Below, piece after piece: positions 43,554-54,194 of a stretch of DNA of 64,000 nucleotides. Both the position numbers and the translations under genes were made by a program. A model generated the notes under the pieces. That model saw only the letters and a list, made by a program, of their open reading frames with translations. It was not told the origin of the DNA and made no database searches. Location of the stretch: NCBI GenBank assembly GCA_039621445.1, contig CP154954.1:26672954-26736953 (forward strand), written 5' to 3'. Numbering within the stretch: the stretch's first letter is position 1; every line of letters starts with the position of its first letter. This DNA is from Euglena gracilis. Taxonomy: Eukaryota; Euglenida; Euglenophyceae; Euglenales.

Positions 43554-43812
43554 TCAGGTTGCCGTTGCCGTTAAATCCTTAGAGACATCCAACGGCAACC
43601 CTTTTGCCAGACAATAGTCTATTACGTCACTGTAATACTCCTGGAAAAAATGTTCCACCCGTTCCCATTTCGCCTCCTCAAGCCCTTGCCACTCCGTTAA
43701 GAAAAACATTTTTCCCTTAACGAACTTGTGGTTTAGGATTTTATCCACTAACCAGGTATCTGGGGCACCTTCCGCTTCAGGTACCGTCCACCGATGGAAA
43801 AATAGGGGTATG
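43554..43812 (-). pseudogene. chromodomain fragment, right arm
   Basis: The minus strand repeats the last part of 25443-25976: VDKILNHKFVKGKMFFLTEW then QGLEEAKWERVEHFFQEYYS. Homology stops abruptly at about 43812, the outer breakpoint of the palindrome. Confidence 0.85.
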
Positions 43813-44427
43813 TGTGAGTCGTGTGTTCACAATCACAATAAGGTATGCGGTTTTTCGTCCCCAAACCACACGACACTCATGCTTAGAATGACACTTTGCG
43901 GGCACCTAAGACAGGTCGGGTTGCAACTTCGAAAGTTGCACGCCGAGCCACAATGGGGCCTAGGCATGGTTCCGCGTTTCCAACCCTTGCGAACCGTTTT
44001 TTTTTTCTTGACCAACCGTCATTCAAGAAATCTGGGGGTTTAATAAGCTAGCTTTCCCTCCAGGATTCTTTCTCTTGACGAGCAAACTCCTTCTTTTTTG
44101 TTGGTTGGGATCCCTTTTTGTTAGGGGTTTTTGCTTAGTTTCTCTTTAAGTAGCAAATTGCCCCCTTTTTTGAAAGGCTGCAGCTTTTTTTGTTGGGGGG
44201 ATTGTTGAATTTCGTGATCTGTTGCTTGTCACGACCAAACACACAAAATCAGAATCAACGAAACCACCCCGCAAACCGCGTGATTGGTTCCTGGCAATGA
44301 CAATTCTTTACTTTTCCCACAAACATAACGTGAATGTGACTTACGGCCGTTTTTGTGGGGGGGGGGGTCACATCAACCCGTGCCCTCCCGGGTCATCTCT
44401 CAAAACTTGGCCCAAATTTTGCGCCTC
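43813..44427. other. unassigned sequence outside the palindrome
   Basis: No coding signal or repeat boundary recognised. Short T-rich tracts and a G-run at 44357-44367. It may be the 3' flank of the minus-strand ORFs that follow. Confidence 0.3.
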
Positions 44428-45353
44428 CTAGAGAAACAATGCGCTTGGAAAATCTGTCCACCTTTCGCTTTTCAAAAGCAAATCTAAATCTGTGAAATTC
44501 TGACCTCCTTGCCCTTCCAAAAATTGTTCCCCCGAACCGAAAGTTCCTTGGGGGGTACCTACGGGAGCCTCACCGACAAAATAATCGGCCATGTCCCATG
44601 CCTGGCAAGTTTCTTTCCAAAAATTATCTGAAATTTCTGCACACTGTCCTTTATGGGGGGGGTTGGGTTCCACCTCCTCCCCGTAAATAACAAAAATTCT
44701 GGGGGGTTGCAAAAATTGGGTGTAGGAAAGTGTCATTTTTGTGCGAGAATCGGCATACTCCAAATTTCGTTCACACACGGTGGGGTCTTGACCATATTTC
44801 GTTTTAGACACGGATGCAAAAGTCAAGTCCACCCCCCCTCCAAAATTGGTTCCCGTAAAAAGCTTCAAAGCCTTTGGTACTTTTGACCCAAAAAATCGCT
44901 GGACTTTGTCCACAAAAGTGTTTGACTGTAGCGCAAATATTTTCTGAAGCTTTTGCGCTGGGGGCACTTGAACAAAAGTGTTGCCCCGGAAACGTTGGCC
45001 ACCACTTTTTCCTTTGGCAGTTTCCCAACCTTTGTCTTTAAAATTGGTCGTCCCGCCCCCCTTGCCTGGTAGTCCCCCACCATGGGCATGGGGCCCAAAA
45101 CTGGGTGTGCGGGGGAGTTTGATTTGCATCCAGAATTTTTGTCCAACAATTAGAGGCAGTATTCCCAACCTCACCAAAAACACTTACATGGTGCTCTGAT
45201 TACACAGGTTGTGTGGTTGGGGTTTGGGAGCGGTGCTTCTTTCACCTCTGACAAAATTTTTCGCCAACGCACACCCTTTTTTATGCTTTCTGGTAACATT
45301 CTGAGAAAAATTCTCGTTTCGCGTTTTCTGAATGAATTTTGGTCCCCCCCCAT
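44428..45353 (-). CDS. unknown minus-strand ORF, 251 aa, with an upstream open frame
   Basis: An uninterrupted 251-codon frame (44428-45183) reads GGQRFRGNTFVQVPPAQKLQ, later DPTVCERNLEYADSRTKMTL, and an acidic C-terminus (ISDNFWKETCQAWDMADYFV). A 60-codon frame (45171-45353) overlaps its start, and CAT|GTAAGTG on the minus strand near 45188 could be a splice donor. No known motif. It could be Gag-like retroelement sequence or a host exon. Confidence 0.35.
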
Positions 45354-46110
45354 CCAATCGGGGGGTTGACTCGTTTCAATCGGGGGGCACCTGGCCCTTT
45401 AAATTCCGTCCCCCCTCCGTTTGTTCAAGGCCTCCATGTGTCATTCCTATGATTTGAGCGGGGGTGAAATGAAAATCGCTGGGGGAAAACAGTAATTTTT
45501 GTCCAAATTACCACCTACTGAGTGAAAGAAGCGAAATTCTGTCCCTTGCCAACTCCTTTCTGATTACTTCTTCGTTTTGGCTTTCATTCCTCCTTTCTTT
45601 GTGAAAAAACTGGGTAAATTCTCGTCTTAGCACATGCCATGTGTCCGCATGAGATTTGACAAAATTCTGATTCGTCAAAAATTGTGTCTCAAAATGTTTC
45701 CAATCTTCCCCAAAATACGTTGTTGAAAGTCTGGACAGTTTTGATGTACAATTCTGCCAACGAAAAGAAAATTACGGCCCGTGACCTGAAAATCTGTTGA
45801 TTTTTGCCTCATTTTCCACCACGTCCCAAAACGGGATACCAACAAAAATTGAAATCTGGCAACCAAAAATGGTGCCTTCCCCCATCATCCCTACCCCCGC
45901 CCCCATCCCTGCGAGCAAATTTTGCACCAGGGCCATCACAGATGGATATTTTTCGTGTGTTTCAACTGGAAATTCCAACACGCTTACCTGGGGGGGCAAA
46001 CAAACGGGGTATTGTTTGTGAGGCTGTTACTTCCAAACTTACGGAAGGAAAATCCACCATTCTGGGGGAAACAAAAAAACAGAGTGAGGGGGTAAAAACT
46101 GTTATGGTTT
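45354..46110 (-). pseudogene. broken minus-strand coding-like stretch
   Basis: Pieces such as KHFETQFLTNQNFVKSHADT and WHVLRREFTQFFHKERRNES (about 45540-45690) and ISIFVGIPFWDVVENEAKIN (about 45790-45850) look like decayed helical Gag-type sequence, separated by stops. They are collinear with the ORFs on both sides. Confidence 0.3.
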
Positions 46111-47511
46111 TTAGTAATGGGAGCGAGCGTGCAAAGTGTGGCTTTGCCAACAGGGGGTAGAGACCACCTTATGGTGCTCCTCCCCTTTGGGCAAGACCGC
46201 AACTTCAACACCGTTGCCCAAAAAAGCCGCTCTCCCTACCTCTGGGCCTAGGTTGCCCGAGTAGGGAGCGACGGGGAGGATGTTTTGAAAATTTTCGAAA
46301 ACCAACCCACTCACCTCTCGAGAGGGGATTGAGAGGGGATCGGTCTCCGCTTGCTTGGGTGGTCGAAGTTCCCTCCTACCCAAAAATCCAAAACCCAACC
46401 CATAGCTGGGGCTTGGGGTTGCTGTCGTTGTGCTGGGTGCTGCTGGGCCCCCCTGCACCGCGACCACAGCGGTGCGGTGGAGTGGGCCCCCGGACGCCGC
46501 CACCACAGCGACGCCTGGGTTGGTGGTCTCCCTTCCGGGGTGTGAAAAAAAAACTTGCGGCCAGTGATCTGTGCAGGGGGAAAAAAACTGTCCACGTTGA
46601 CCCCCTTCCGCAATAAACTTGGATTGTGTCCGTTTGAAAATTCTGAGACCCTCCACTAGAGAACAGCTTTGCTCAATCCCAATAACCAAAGTGGAAATTT
46701 CGACAAATCCTTGAATTTTCAGCAAAACTGCCTGAAACGGCGTTTGATTTGAGTTTTCCAAACCCAAAATTGGTGATTTCTCGTCAAAAGTTCTTGCCTT
46801 TTTGCGCTGTTGTCCAAAGTAAAATTGGGCTGGAATCCCGCTGAATTTTGATCACCTTTGACCAAAGCGGTTTCCATTTTTGAATGTGGGGAATCTGCAG
46901 TTTTTTCCAACTTTGCCCAGGGAAATTGAAAACATTCTTCGCCCAGCAGATCAAACGGAATTATTTCGTGCACTCTCCTCCTTGCACGTTTTTCCCAAGG
47001 ATCTTTGTTTCCCCCCTCCATCTCCATTTCCATGGGGGGGACTGAAATTTGTGTGAATGGGGACAATTCCCGTTTCTCCTCCACCGGCCAAAAAGGCTGA
47101 TCCGTGCCCACTCCCAGCCTTGGGGGCAAAAGGGAAAAATTTCCCGTACGGATGATTCCTCCCATCTCCGACAAGGTTGGCTGAAAAAATTTCAAAAACC
47201 ACAGCAAAAATCTCTGGCATCAGGGAAAGTTGTCCCGTACGGAGGATATCATCCATCTCCGACCGTTTTGGCTGAAAATCTGCCAAATTCACACGAAATT
47301 TCTGTGACGGGGAAAGGGAAAATTCACTTTTTTCACTTGAAAACTGAAAGATCCTTGGGTGAGACAACGCCTGGGTTTTTTTGGGGGGGAAAATACGTGC
47401 CACTTTGTAAATGGGACCCTGCCCCCCACAATAAGTGTTGCTGAAAATGCATGCCGTTGGCAAAAACTGTGGGGAGACTTCAGAAAATTCCAGAAAATTC
47501 TGGGTCCTCAT
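46111..47511 (-). pseudogene. broken minus-strand ORFs with an internal repeated motif
   Basis: Frames 46111-46767, 46719-47207 and 46951-47511 overlap on the minus strand. A motif of the form FxPxxSEMxxIxRTGxxSLxP occurs twice (LADFQPKRSEMDDILRTGQL; FFQPTLSEMGGIIRTGNFSL). An Ala/Thr/Pro-rich stretch follows at 46400-46500. These features fit the N-terminal part of a Gag-like or structural protein; the family is not recognised. Confidence 0.35.
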
Positions 47512-47832
47512 CGTAATTCGTGCTGAAATTGGCCAAGTTGATTATGAAAAATCTTATCGGGTCTGAAAATTCAGTGGTAACCCATGAACATCTGCTGGGA
47601 TTTCACTTTTCTGAAAAATCTGTGGTGATGCGACAAGTAAATTTGGCAAGAATGATCTTTCTGAAAAATCTGTAGATCGAATGCATTGTGGCACCGAAAT
47701 TTTCCCTCCTGACACTTCTGAATGTCTACAATTCTTCGGGTTCTTTAAAAGCCTTAGGGCTGTGGGTGGGGGTTGTATGCTGGCACACCCTCGTCGTGTG
47801 TTGTATCTGTCCGCATGCTGAGGTCCACCAGC

Positions 47833-48147
47833 TTAAATACCGCGCAGCTTCAACAATGTATTTGTTCTTTCTTCAGCTTCAATCTTCTTTCTTTCCTTTC
47901 TTCTTTGTCTTACTTCTGCTTCAGCTGCCTGGCGCGCCTCGATCTGGCCGGAGGATCCGGGTAGGACCTCCATGAAAACTCTTCCTTGGTTCGATGTTTT
48001 TGCGGATCCTTCGTCCTTGGCTTTTTCTTGAGGCGGCCGCCGGGCTTCGAAGCCAAAATTCTCAATGTTGTCTTTTTTTTCCTTGTACTTTTGCAGCTGC
48101 AGCTTGAAATTCATTTTTTCTTTAAATTCTGTACCTTGAATGCACAA
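47833..48147 (-). CDS. small basic coiled-coil ORF, 104 aa, unknown
   Basis: Lys/Glu-rich with heptad-like helices (KLQLQKYKEKKDNIENFGFE; ARQAAEAEVRQRRKERKKIE). It lies upstream of, and in the same direction as, the preceding ORFs, so it may be their 5' exon. No motif recognised. Confidence 0.3.
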   Translation of the reverse strand: MCIQGTEFKEKMNFKLQLQKYKEKKDNIENFGFEARRPPQEKAKDEGSAKTSNQGRVFMEVLPGSSGQIEARQAAEAEVRQRRKERKKIEAEERTNTLLKLRGI

Positions 48148-48692
48148 ACAATTGGTTTTTTTTGTATTATTCTCAGGTGCATGGGTGTGGGCAAAGAACC
48201 CTGTGTGTGAGATGGTTTGAAATTGGTGGGTTCGAGTGGGGACTTTCTTAGGTTAATTAGGGAAAATGGGCAAATCCTACTGTGGAAAATTGGTCGGCCG
48301 GTCTTCAAAATTTCAAAGAATAGGCCTTGCAAGGTCAAAAATTGAGTTCAGGCCTTCAATCCGAACCATAATAATCTTTTCCCTAGGTTAAATTCGACTG
48401 AAAACCAAAAATGGTATTTCAGTGATTTTCGGCGCCACTCTGGCAAATTTTTGGCCAAATTTTGTGTTAGGACCACTTTACACCAGGTTAGATTTTTCTG
48501 AGTCTCCGGTACAGGGGTGTATCTCCCACTTTTTCTCCATAGAATTTATTTCCTGAATTAGATGATTCTTTTGGGGCTGGGTGTTGGGGTGTTGGACATT
48601 TCACATCCCCTGGAGCCCCTAGGGCTTGAGCCATTGGAAAAAGAAAATGTTCCTGGGGGGATGTGCATGCACTCTCTTCTCTTCTCACGCTC

Positions 48693-48717
48693 TCTCTCTC
48701 TCTCTCTCTCTCTCTGG
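48693..48717. repeat. (CT)n microsatellite
   Basis: About 12 CT units within the DIRS-D linker. DIRS-B has no such expansion at the equivalent place (near 51165). Confidence 0.8.
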
Positions 48718-48750
48718 AGGATCTTGTTGTTTGAATACATACCATAGGGC

Positions 48751-49656
48751 TTACTGCCCCTGTTTGGCCTGGCCTATCTGGTCTGCTTGATGCTGATAGG
48801 GTTGGTAGCCATACCATAGGGGGGCCTCTGAGGGTCCCTCCCTTGTTGATTGAATAAATGCTGGTGGTAAGTCTCCCCCTTCCTGTTTCCAGCTGGCCCC
48901 TGGTGGTCCATCTTCCTCCTGGGGCTGGGCAGTGGGCTGCCCATTTAAATTCAAAGCCCTTGCAGGGCTGTCCGTTAGCTTCTGGGGGGCCTGTGAAGGA
49001 CCCCCATGTGACCTATTTGTAATTTCTGATCTTCTGGTTGAACTTTCTGGCCCCAGTGGCCTTGATGATAAAGGCCCCAATGTCCTGATTGGGTTCTGAG
49101 TCGCCATGCCCATTTGAAATCTTGAGGGGTTCTTTGGGGCCCACCAATGACCCCTGGGGGGTGGTGTGAATGGGAAAGGATGGGGATGGTGCGTCTGACC
49201 TTTTCTGCCCCTGCCATGTCCTGTGTGGTCTGGGTGTTGGTGGCCCCCTTGGCCTTTTTTCCAGCGACTTTTGATGATGTAGATGCCTTCATGGCCGGTT
49301 GTGCCGTCATGCCCCTTGTTGCCTTCATGGCCTGTGCGGTTCTGGCTGCCATGGCCCCGCTTAAATGAATTTTGTGTTTTGAATCGTTGGCCCCCATGGC
49401 CCTGGTTCCAATGGCCGTAGTGGCCTGCTGGTTGTTGTCTCTGCCCATTGCAGGGCCTTCTGACCACTGTCTGCCAGTATCCGTGGCCATCACTTTTGTG
49501 GGGTTTTGGTTGTTGAAGTTTCTTTTGGGGACATTTCTTTTGGGGAAGGGGCAGCCAATGTTCGCCACAGTCGATCCGCGCCGTCAGATTGTCCAACTGC
49601 TGCTTCTGCTGCTCCCTCTTGAAGTTATCCAGCGCTACTCGTCTTGGAAATTGCAT
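48751..49656 (-). CDS. DIRS-D Gag-like ORF, 301 aa
   Basis: The longest intact version of this Gag. It opens MQFPRRVALDNFKREQQKQQ, has an NGQRQQPAGHYGHWNQGHGG segment and GHEG repeats (GHEGNKGHDGTTGHEG), then a Pro/Ser/Thr-rich tail. There is no zinc knuckle; the basic Gly/His/Gln composition would suit RNA binding (inference). It serves as the reference for the frameshifted DIRS-A copy. Confidence 0.6.
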   Translation of the reverse strand: MQFPRRVALDNFKREQQKQQLDNLTARIDCGEHWLPLPQKKCPQKKLQQPKPHKSDGHGYWQTVVRRPCNGQRQQPAGHYGHWNQGHGGQRFKTQNSFKRGHGSQNRTGHEGNKGHDGTTGHEGIYIIKSRWKKGQGGHQHPDHTGHGRGRKGQTHHPHPFPFTPPPRGHWWAPKNPSRFQMGMATQNPIRTLGPLSSRPLGPESSTRRSEITNRSHGGPSQAPQKLTDSPARALNLNGQPTAQPQEEDGPPGASWKQEGGDLPPAFIQSTREGPSEAPLWYGYQPYQHQADQIGQAKQGQ

Positions 49657-49914
49657 CTTTCATTGAAATCTTTCAGAAACTTGGGCAATTTCAGCTTTGA
49701 GATTCTGCACGAGCGTCTTTTTCTTGATAATTGACTTGATTGATTAAATTCTTCTTCTTCCAAATGATAAGGTGTTTGACGTTCCTTTCTTCTGGGTGTC
49801 GAAGGACAAATTCAGAATCAGCTAACTCCGGCGAAAAAGGCCTAAGGAGGGACTCCTAGCCCTACACAACAAACAATCGAGACACCTCGGGCTCCGCACT
49901 TTACAATTGTGAGG

Positions 49915-50007
49915 CCATGCCTTGCTCGCCGGCGGTTTGTTGTGTGATTGTTCGCTGCGCTGGGTTCGGAGGTTCTGCTTAGTGCTTTTTTTCTCCGGAG
50001 TTGGCTG
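49915..50007 (+). repeat. DIRS-B left terminal repeat
   Basis: CCATGCCTTGCTCGCCGGCG...CCGGAGTTGGCT, matching the DIRS-A left end. The inverted DIRS-D copy (GCTAACTCCGGCG...) begins about 100 bp to the left. Confidence 0.7.
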
Positions 50008-50164
50008 ATTCCTAACTTGCCCTTCGACACCCAGAAGAAGGAAAAGAGTTCACGAACGAAGAAGAACCGAGAAAAGACGTCAATATTAATTCAATATCCA
50101 GAAGGACACGAACCAGACGAATAGCAATTGAGAATTCAATTATCAATTTTCAATTTTCACTTCA

Positions 50165-51763
50165 ATGAGCAATGCAGTGGAAAAGAAATTGAAATTGCAT
50201 GGCCACGGACGTCCTGGAGCAGTTGCCGCAGAAGCAGGAGATCTTGGAGATGCGGTTGACACGCGGAAAACCGTGGCCGTTTTCCCCCCAGACCCCCACC
50301 CCAGAAATTTCCCAGCCCAAACCCCCCCCAGTGACGGCCACGGTCCTTGGACCACGGTGGCTGGCCAGAAGGCCCAGAAGGCAAAAGTCTGCCCCAGCCC
50401 TTGATGGGCAAAGTATTGGCCAGGGGGGCCCAAATTGCTCTACAATCGAACAACCACAGCCCACACACCTGGGGCATCTCCCCCAAAGGCGCACAGTCGC
50501 CTATACACAACTTGGGCAAAGGATGGGGAGATGAAAGCCATGTTGGCCAGTTTTACAAGCAAATCCCCTCAGGAAAGGGATGAAAAGGTCTGTCAAACCC
50601 CCCCAATTCACCTATCACAACAGCCCCTCTCAAAGGGAAAAGGGGGGGCCACAGCAGCCCCCCCAGATTTCCAGTGGGGTTGGAGGCCAAGAAGAAATCA
50701 AGGCGTGGAAGACCCACAGAAGGATTATGGAAAACAATTTACACACGGAGACCTTGGAGACCAGCAGGGTGGACACACAGTGGCCACCAAGAAGCTAACG
50801 GACATCATCCCCAACCAGCAGGGTGGACCCACGGTGGCCACCAAGAAGCTAAGAAAGCCGCTGGAGAAATCTCCCGAGGGACCCACAGAGGCCCTCTGCC
50901 AAAAAAAGGGGGAAAAGGGGACCCACAGTGGCCTCTTTAATGACCCAGCCTCAGTAGGACAAGGGACCCACAGTGGCTCTTTTGGGGGGAGGGGCAGGAA
51001 ACCCTCCTACATTTATTTCTCAGTTCCCGATCAATCAATCAAGGGGAGAACCCACAGAGGCCCCCCTATGGTATGTCAACCAACCACATCAACATGCAGA
51101 AGACAAGATAGGCCAAACAGGGGCATTAGGCTCTATGGTATGTCTCCCAACAACAAGACCATCCAGAGAGAGTGCATGCACATCCCCCTAGAAAAAAATT
51201 CTTTTCTAAGGGCCCAAGCCCTAGGGGACCTAGGGGTGCAATGTCCAACACCCCCAACCCAGCCCCCCCAGAATCATCTTATCCAGAAACTAAAATCAAT
51301 GGGGGAAAGAGGGGGAGACACCCCCCTCCATCAAAGGTTACAAAAAAGCCTAAAATGTCCAACACCCCCAGCCCAGCCCCCCCAAAATCATCTGATCCAA
51401 GAAATAAATTCCATGGAGGAAAAATGGGGAGACACCCCCCTCCATCAAAGGCTGCAACAAAGCCTGAAATGGTGGACAAAAAATTCCCCCCCAACAGCAT
51501 GTCAACTAATCAGGGATGGCATTCAACTCCCTTGGGAAAACCCACCAAAATTGTCCACCAATCCAAAACCCAGGGCAAATTTGAACCTGCAGAAAGCAGA
51601 AAAAATACTGCTGGATTACGAAAAATCTGGATCTCTAAAGAGGGTGAGGGATTCAACCACCCAGCACCTAATCCCCTGGTTTCTGATTTCGAAACCAGAA
51701 GGGGAGCAGATAAAATGGAGACTAATAAGCGATTGCAGGAAACAAATCAACGATTCCAAGTGA
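50165..51763 (+). CDS. DIRS-B Gag-like ORF continuing into RT N-terminus
   Basis: A 442-codon frame from 50435 runs without interruption from the Pro/Thr/Lys-rich Gag tail into the RT start (PPTACQLIRDGIQLPWENPP, then LIPWFLISKPEGEQIKWRLI), showing that Gag and Pol are, or were, one ORF. The first part (50165-50434) is in other frames. Two internal duplications are visible: PTVATKKL units (about 50776-50850) and CPTPPxQPPQNHLIQ units (51241-51300, 51357-51410). Confidence 0.65.
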
Positions 51764-52740
51764 AACCTTTCAAGCTGGATCACATCCAGCACATTTTTCC
51801 AGTGTTAGAAAAAGGCCACTGGGCAGCAAAAATAGACCTAAAGGATGCTGACTTCCACATCAAAGTGAGCCAGGCCCTAAGACTTTGTAAGGCAGCAGGC
51901 GGGGGGGGGGCAGACCTGGGATTTCCAGGCAGGCTGCTTGGCCTAAATGTAATGCCCCAAATTTTTATGTCAGTAATGTAGACAATCGAAAAGCTGTGGA
52001 GGAAAAAGGGCATCCAGGTATTTATTTACCTGGACAACATTTTACTGGTGGAACAAACACAAAACACCTTACAAAATCACCTGAACACAGTGGTCAGGGA
52101 TTTAATGAAATCAGGATTCAAAATTAATGTAAAAAAGTTCCACCCTGCAGCCGACCCAAATCGTAAATCTTCTTGGATTTCAGCTAAACTTCAAAGAGGG
52201 AAAATTACAGGCCCCCCCCAGAAAATAAATACAGTAAAAAAGGCACTGGGAAAAACGGTGAAAAAAGGTTTCATGTCAAGAAGGCAACTGGCTGCCATTT
52301 TGGGCCAAATCATATGCAACCTAATGGTCTTGCCCTTTCTAAGTGCCTTTACGGAAGCCCTGGCAAAAAAAAAATTTTGGTGGAAAATTCCACAGCCCCC
52401 TGCGACTCAAAACACCCCATTTCCCAAAGAATAAAGGACCAATTAAGAGAATTAAAAAATCTGCTGGACACCTGGGGGGGCAGCCCCTTCCCCCAAAGTG
52501 CAACCAGGCAGTTGCACTCAAACAGCAGTACACATGCCTGGGGGCGTGGGCTGGACATTCGAACAGGCAAAATTGTGCAAGAATTGTGGAGGAAAAACTC
52601 CATTTTGCGCATAAATGTCAAAGAATTAAGTGCAGCAATAAGCACAGTTCAAAGCCTCAGCCAGCCAGGGGAAACTGTGTCCCTATCCGTGGACAATCAA
52701 GTAATTTACTATTACTTAACAAAAGGGGGGGGGGCATAAA
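51690..52740 (+). pseudogene. DIRS-B reverse transcriptase and RNase H
   Basis: Motif A is GHWAAKIDLKDADFHIKV. An 11-base G-run at 51900-51910 (ancestral VGGQTWEF region) shifts the frame. Motif C reads VFIYLDNILLVEQ, so the second catalytic Asp of YLDD is Asn. RNase H has KELSAAISTVQSLSQPGETV and LSVDNQVIYYYLTKG. Frameshifts near 51760, 51910, 52160 and 52370. Inactive as read. Confidence 0.8.
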
Positions 52741-52859
52741 GGCCCCTTTCAATTCCATGCTAAGACATTTCTTAAATTGTGCATGGAGCACAACATAAAC
52801 CTGCAAGTAAAGAGAGTCCCCTCCAAGGAATGCATGGCAGACCCCATAAGCAGGTGGGA

Positions 52860-53882
52860 AATGGACAGGGAGGATTATTCCCTGGATCCCCAACTTTTTC
52901 AATGGCTGAGGCAGCAGCTAAAAAATTAAAATAAACCTGAAAACAGACCTTGTTGCCTCACCCGGCAACAAAAAAACTGCCACACCAGGCGGCCCCACTG
53001 GGGAGCCACAGCAGCAGATGCATTACAATGTCCACTGGACAAGATGGGGGATCTTTATGCAAACCCCCCCTGGTCTGTAATCCAAAAATTTCTCCCCGGA
53101 TTAAAAATGCTTCCACAGGTCAAAAAATTGATGGTCAGCCCCTACTGAGATTCAGCCACATGGTGGCCCCAGTTAATAAAAATGAAAGCTCCAGGGACCC
53201 GCTGCCTGAAAATCACCCCCTACATGGGTATGTTCACAATTGCAGGGGGGAAAAAATGCCACCCCCCAGGTGGCCCCTGCTTTGCATGAGTGCTCAGGCA
53301 AATTCTGGAGGGGAAACAAGTACAAAATTAAACCATTAACGATTTACTGGGAAGAAACCCCAGTTTAAAGCGTTATCAAAGCGCTTTTACGCTTTTTTAT
53401 GGGTAATTTTGGACAAAATTACCCCCCCCCCCCTGAAGCCACCACTGACCAAGTGGTTGACGCTTTAATTCAACTGTTTCAAATTTCAATGGCCCAAGCA
53501 CGCAATGCATACAGTGCTATGCCATTGATCCCTGGCTTTGGAGGCCTGAGTTTCCATGCAATGTTGGCACCTTATAAAAGGCTTTGGAACCAAAATTTGG
53601 AGAAATATTGTGCATTCTGGGATCCCCTCCCAATCCTCCTGGGGCTGGCACAGTCCCCCCTGCCCTTTGATATATGTACATTGCGTACACAACTCATTTT
53701 CTGTTCATGAATCCTCTGTTTATACAGAAATTCTGATTTGGCACAGGTCCAAAGAACCACCAGTTTATTGGAGGGGGGGCACCCTACAACAAAATTAAAC
53801 GTAAAGGTCAAAAACTCCACATGTGGGAGCGATTTGTCTCCATTCCCCAATGCCCCCAGATGAGTCCCTTTCATTTAATGAT
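52860..53882 (+). pseudogene. DIRS-B Dam-like domain and partial tyrosine recombinase
   Basis: The Dam-like part has MGDLYANPPWSVIQKFLPGL (NPPW, the catalytic motif of adenine methyltransferases), then KKLMVSPY and DSATWWPQLIKM, the usual post-RNase H domain of DIRS elements. The recombinase starts near 53340 (AQARNAYSAMPLIPGFGGLS) and ends at HLMMS (53882), before the H-x-x-R and Tyr boxes. Several stops and frameshifts. Confidence 0.75.
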
Positions 53883-53944
53883 GTCTCGGACTCCCACGAC
53901 ACAGGAAGGGGGAGGAAGGGACCAGGAGGGCGAAGCACAAGAAG

Positions 53945-54042
53945 ATGGTGAGGTCCTGCTTTCCTTGCCGGCTGTTCTGTTCTGGTGTGTTTGTGCGTGC
54001 GCGGAGGGTGCTTCTGACTGCGCCTTTGTTGCCGGAGTTGGC
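53945..54042 (-). repeat. DIRS-C terminal inverted repeat (3' end)
   Basis: GGTGAGGTCCTGCTTTCCTT...TTGTTGCCGGAGTTGGC, complementary to 58838-58933 with a few changes. It directly adjoins the truncated end of DIRS-B. Confidence 0.75.
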
Positions 54043-54194
54043 GATGATGAGGCCTCCTCCGACACCTTGGCGAAGCTGAACCGTCGTGGCCCCGCCTCCC
54101 CCCCCCTCTCCCATGGTTGCTTGGTCGGGGGTCCACTTTCTGGTTGGGATGTTTTTCTTTTTCTGCTGATTTTTTGGGTGGGGGGGGGTTGGGC

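Larger units (their letters stand above)
25718..43812. repeat. large imperfect palindrome, centre 38252/38253
   Basis: The centre GCGTTTGCCTAGGCAAACGC is perfectly symmetrical, and near-identical arms continue outward (TTACTCCTCCTGATTCCATC and its complement about 100 bp to each side). The left arm runs back to the chromodomain (about 25718). The right arm runs to about 43812 and contains, in reverse, DIRS-A recombinase, a truncated E LTR, DIRS-A RT/RNase H, chromovirus 3' LTR, 3' UTR and chromodomain. The right arm lacks most of E and all of the young LTR element, which explains 12.5 versus 5.6 kb. Scattered mismatches show the arms have diverged since duplication. Confidence 0.85.
48488..49914 (-). 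mobile_element. DIRS-D, 5' fragment (gag only)
   Basis: A terminal repeat near 49817-49914 leads on the minus strand into a 301-codon Gag-like ORF (48751-49656) and Pro-rich linker homologous to DIRS-A and DIRS-B. Homology ends near 48488, before the RT. It is head to head with DIRS-B, their terminal repeats facing each other around 49900. Confidence 0.7.
49915..53882 (+). mobile_element. DIRS-B, truncated at its 3' end
   Basis: Left terminal repeat 49915-50007, Gag-RT frame 50165-51763, RT/RNase H to about 52740, Dam-like domain 52860-53340 and tyrosine recombinase to 53882. There it joins the end of DIRS-C without its own C-terminal recombinase box or right repeat. It has no nested insertions, so it is the template for reading the DIRS-A junctions. 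Confidence 0.8.

Noticed and set aside
38253-43812. second independent set of DIRS and chromovirus insertions
   Set aside because: Junctions (AAGG, CGGG) and lesions are identical to the left arm, so this is an inverted duplicate.
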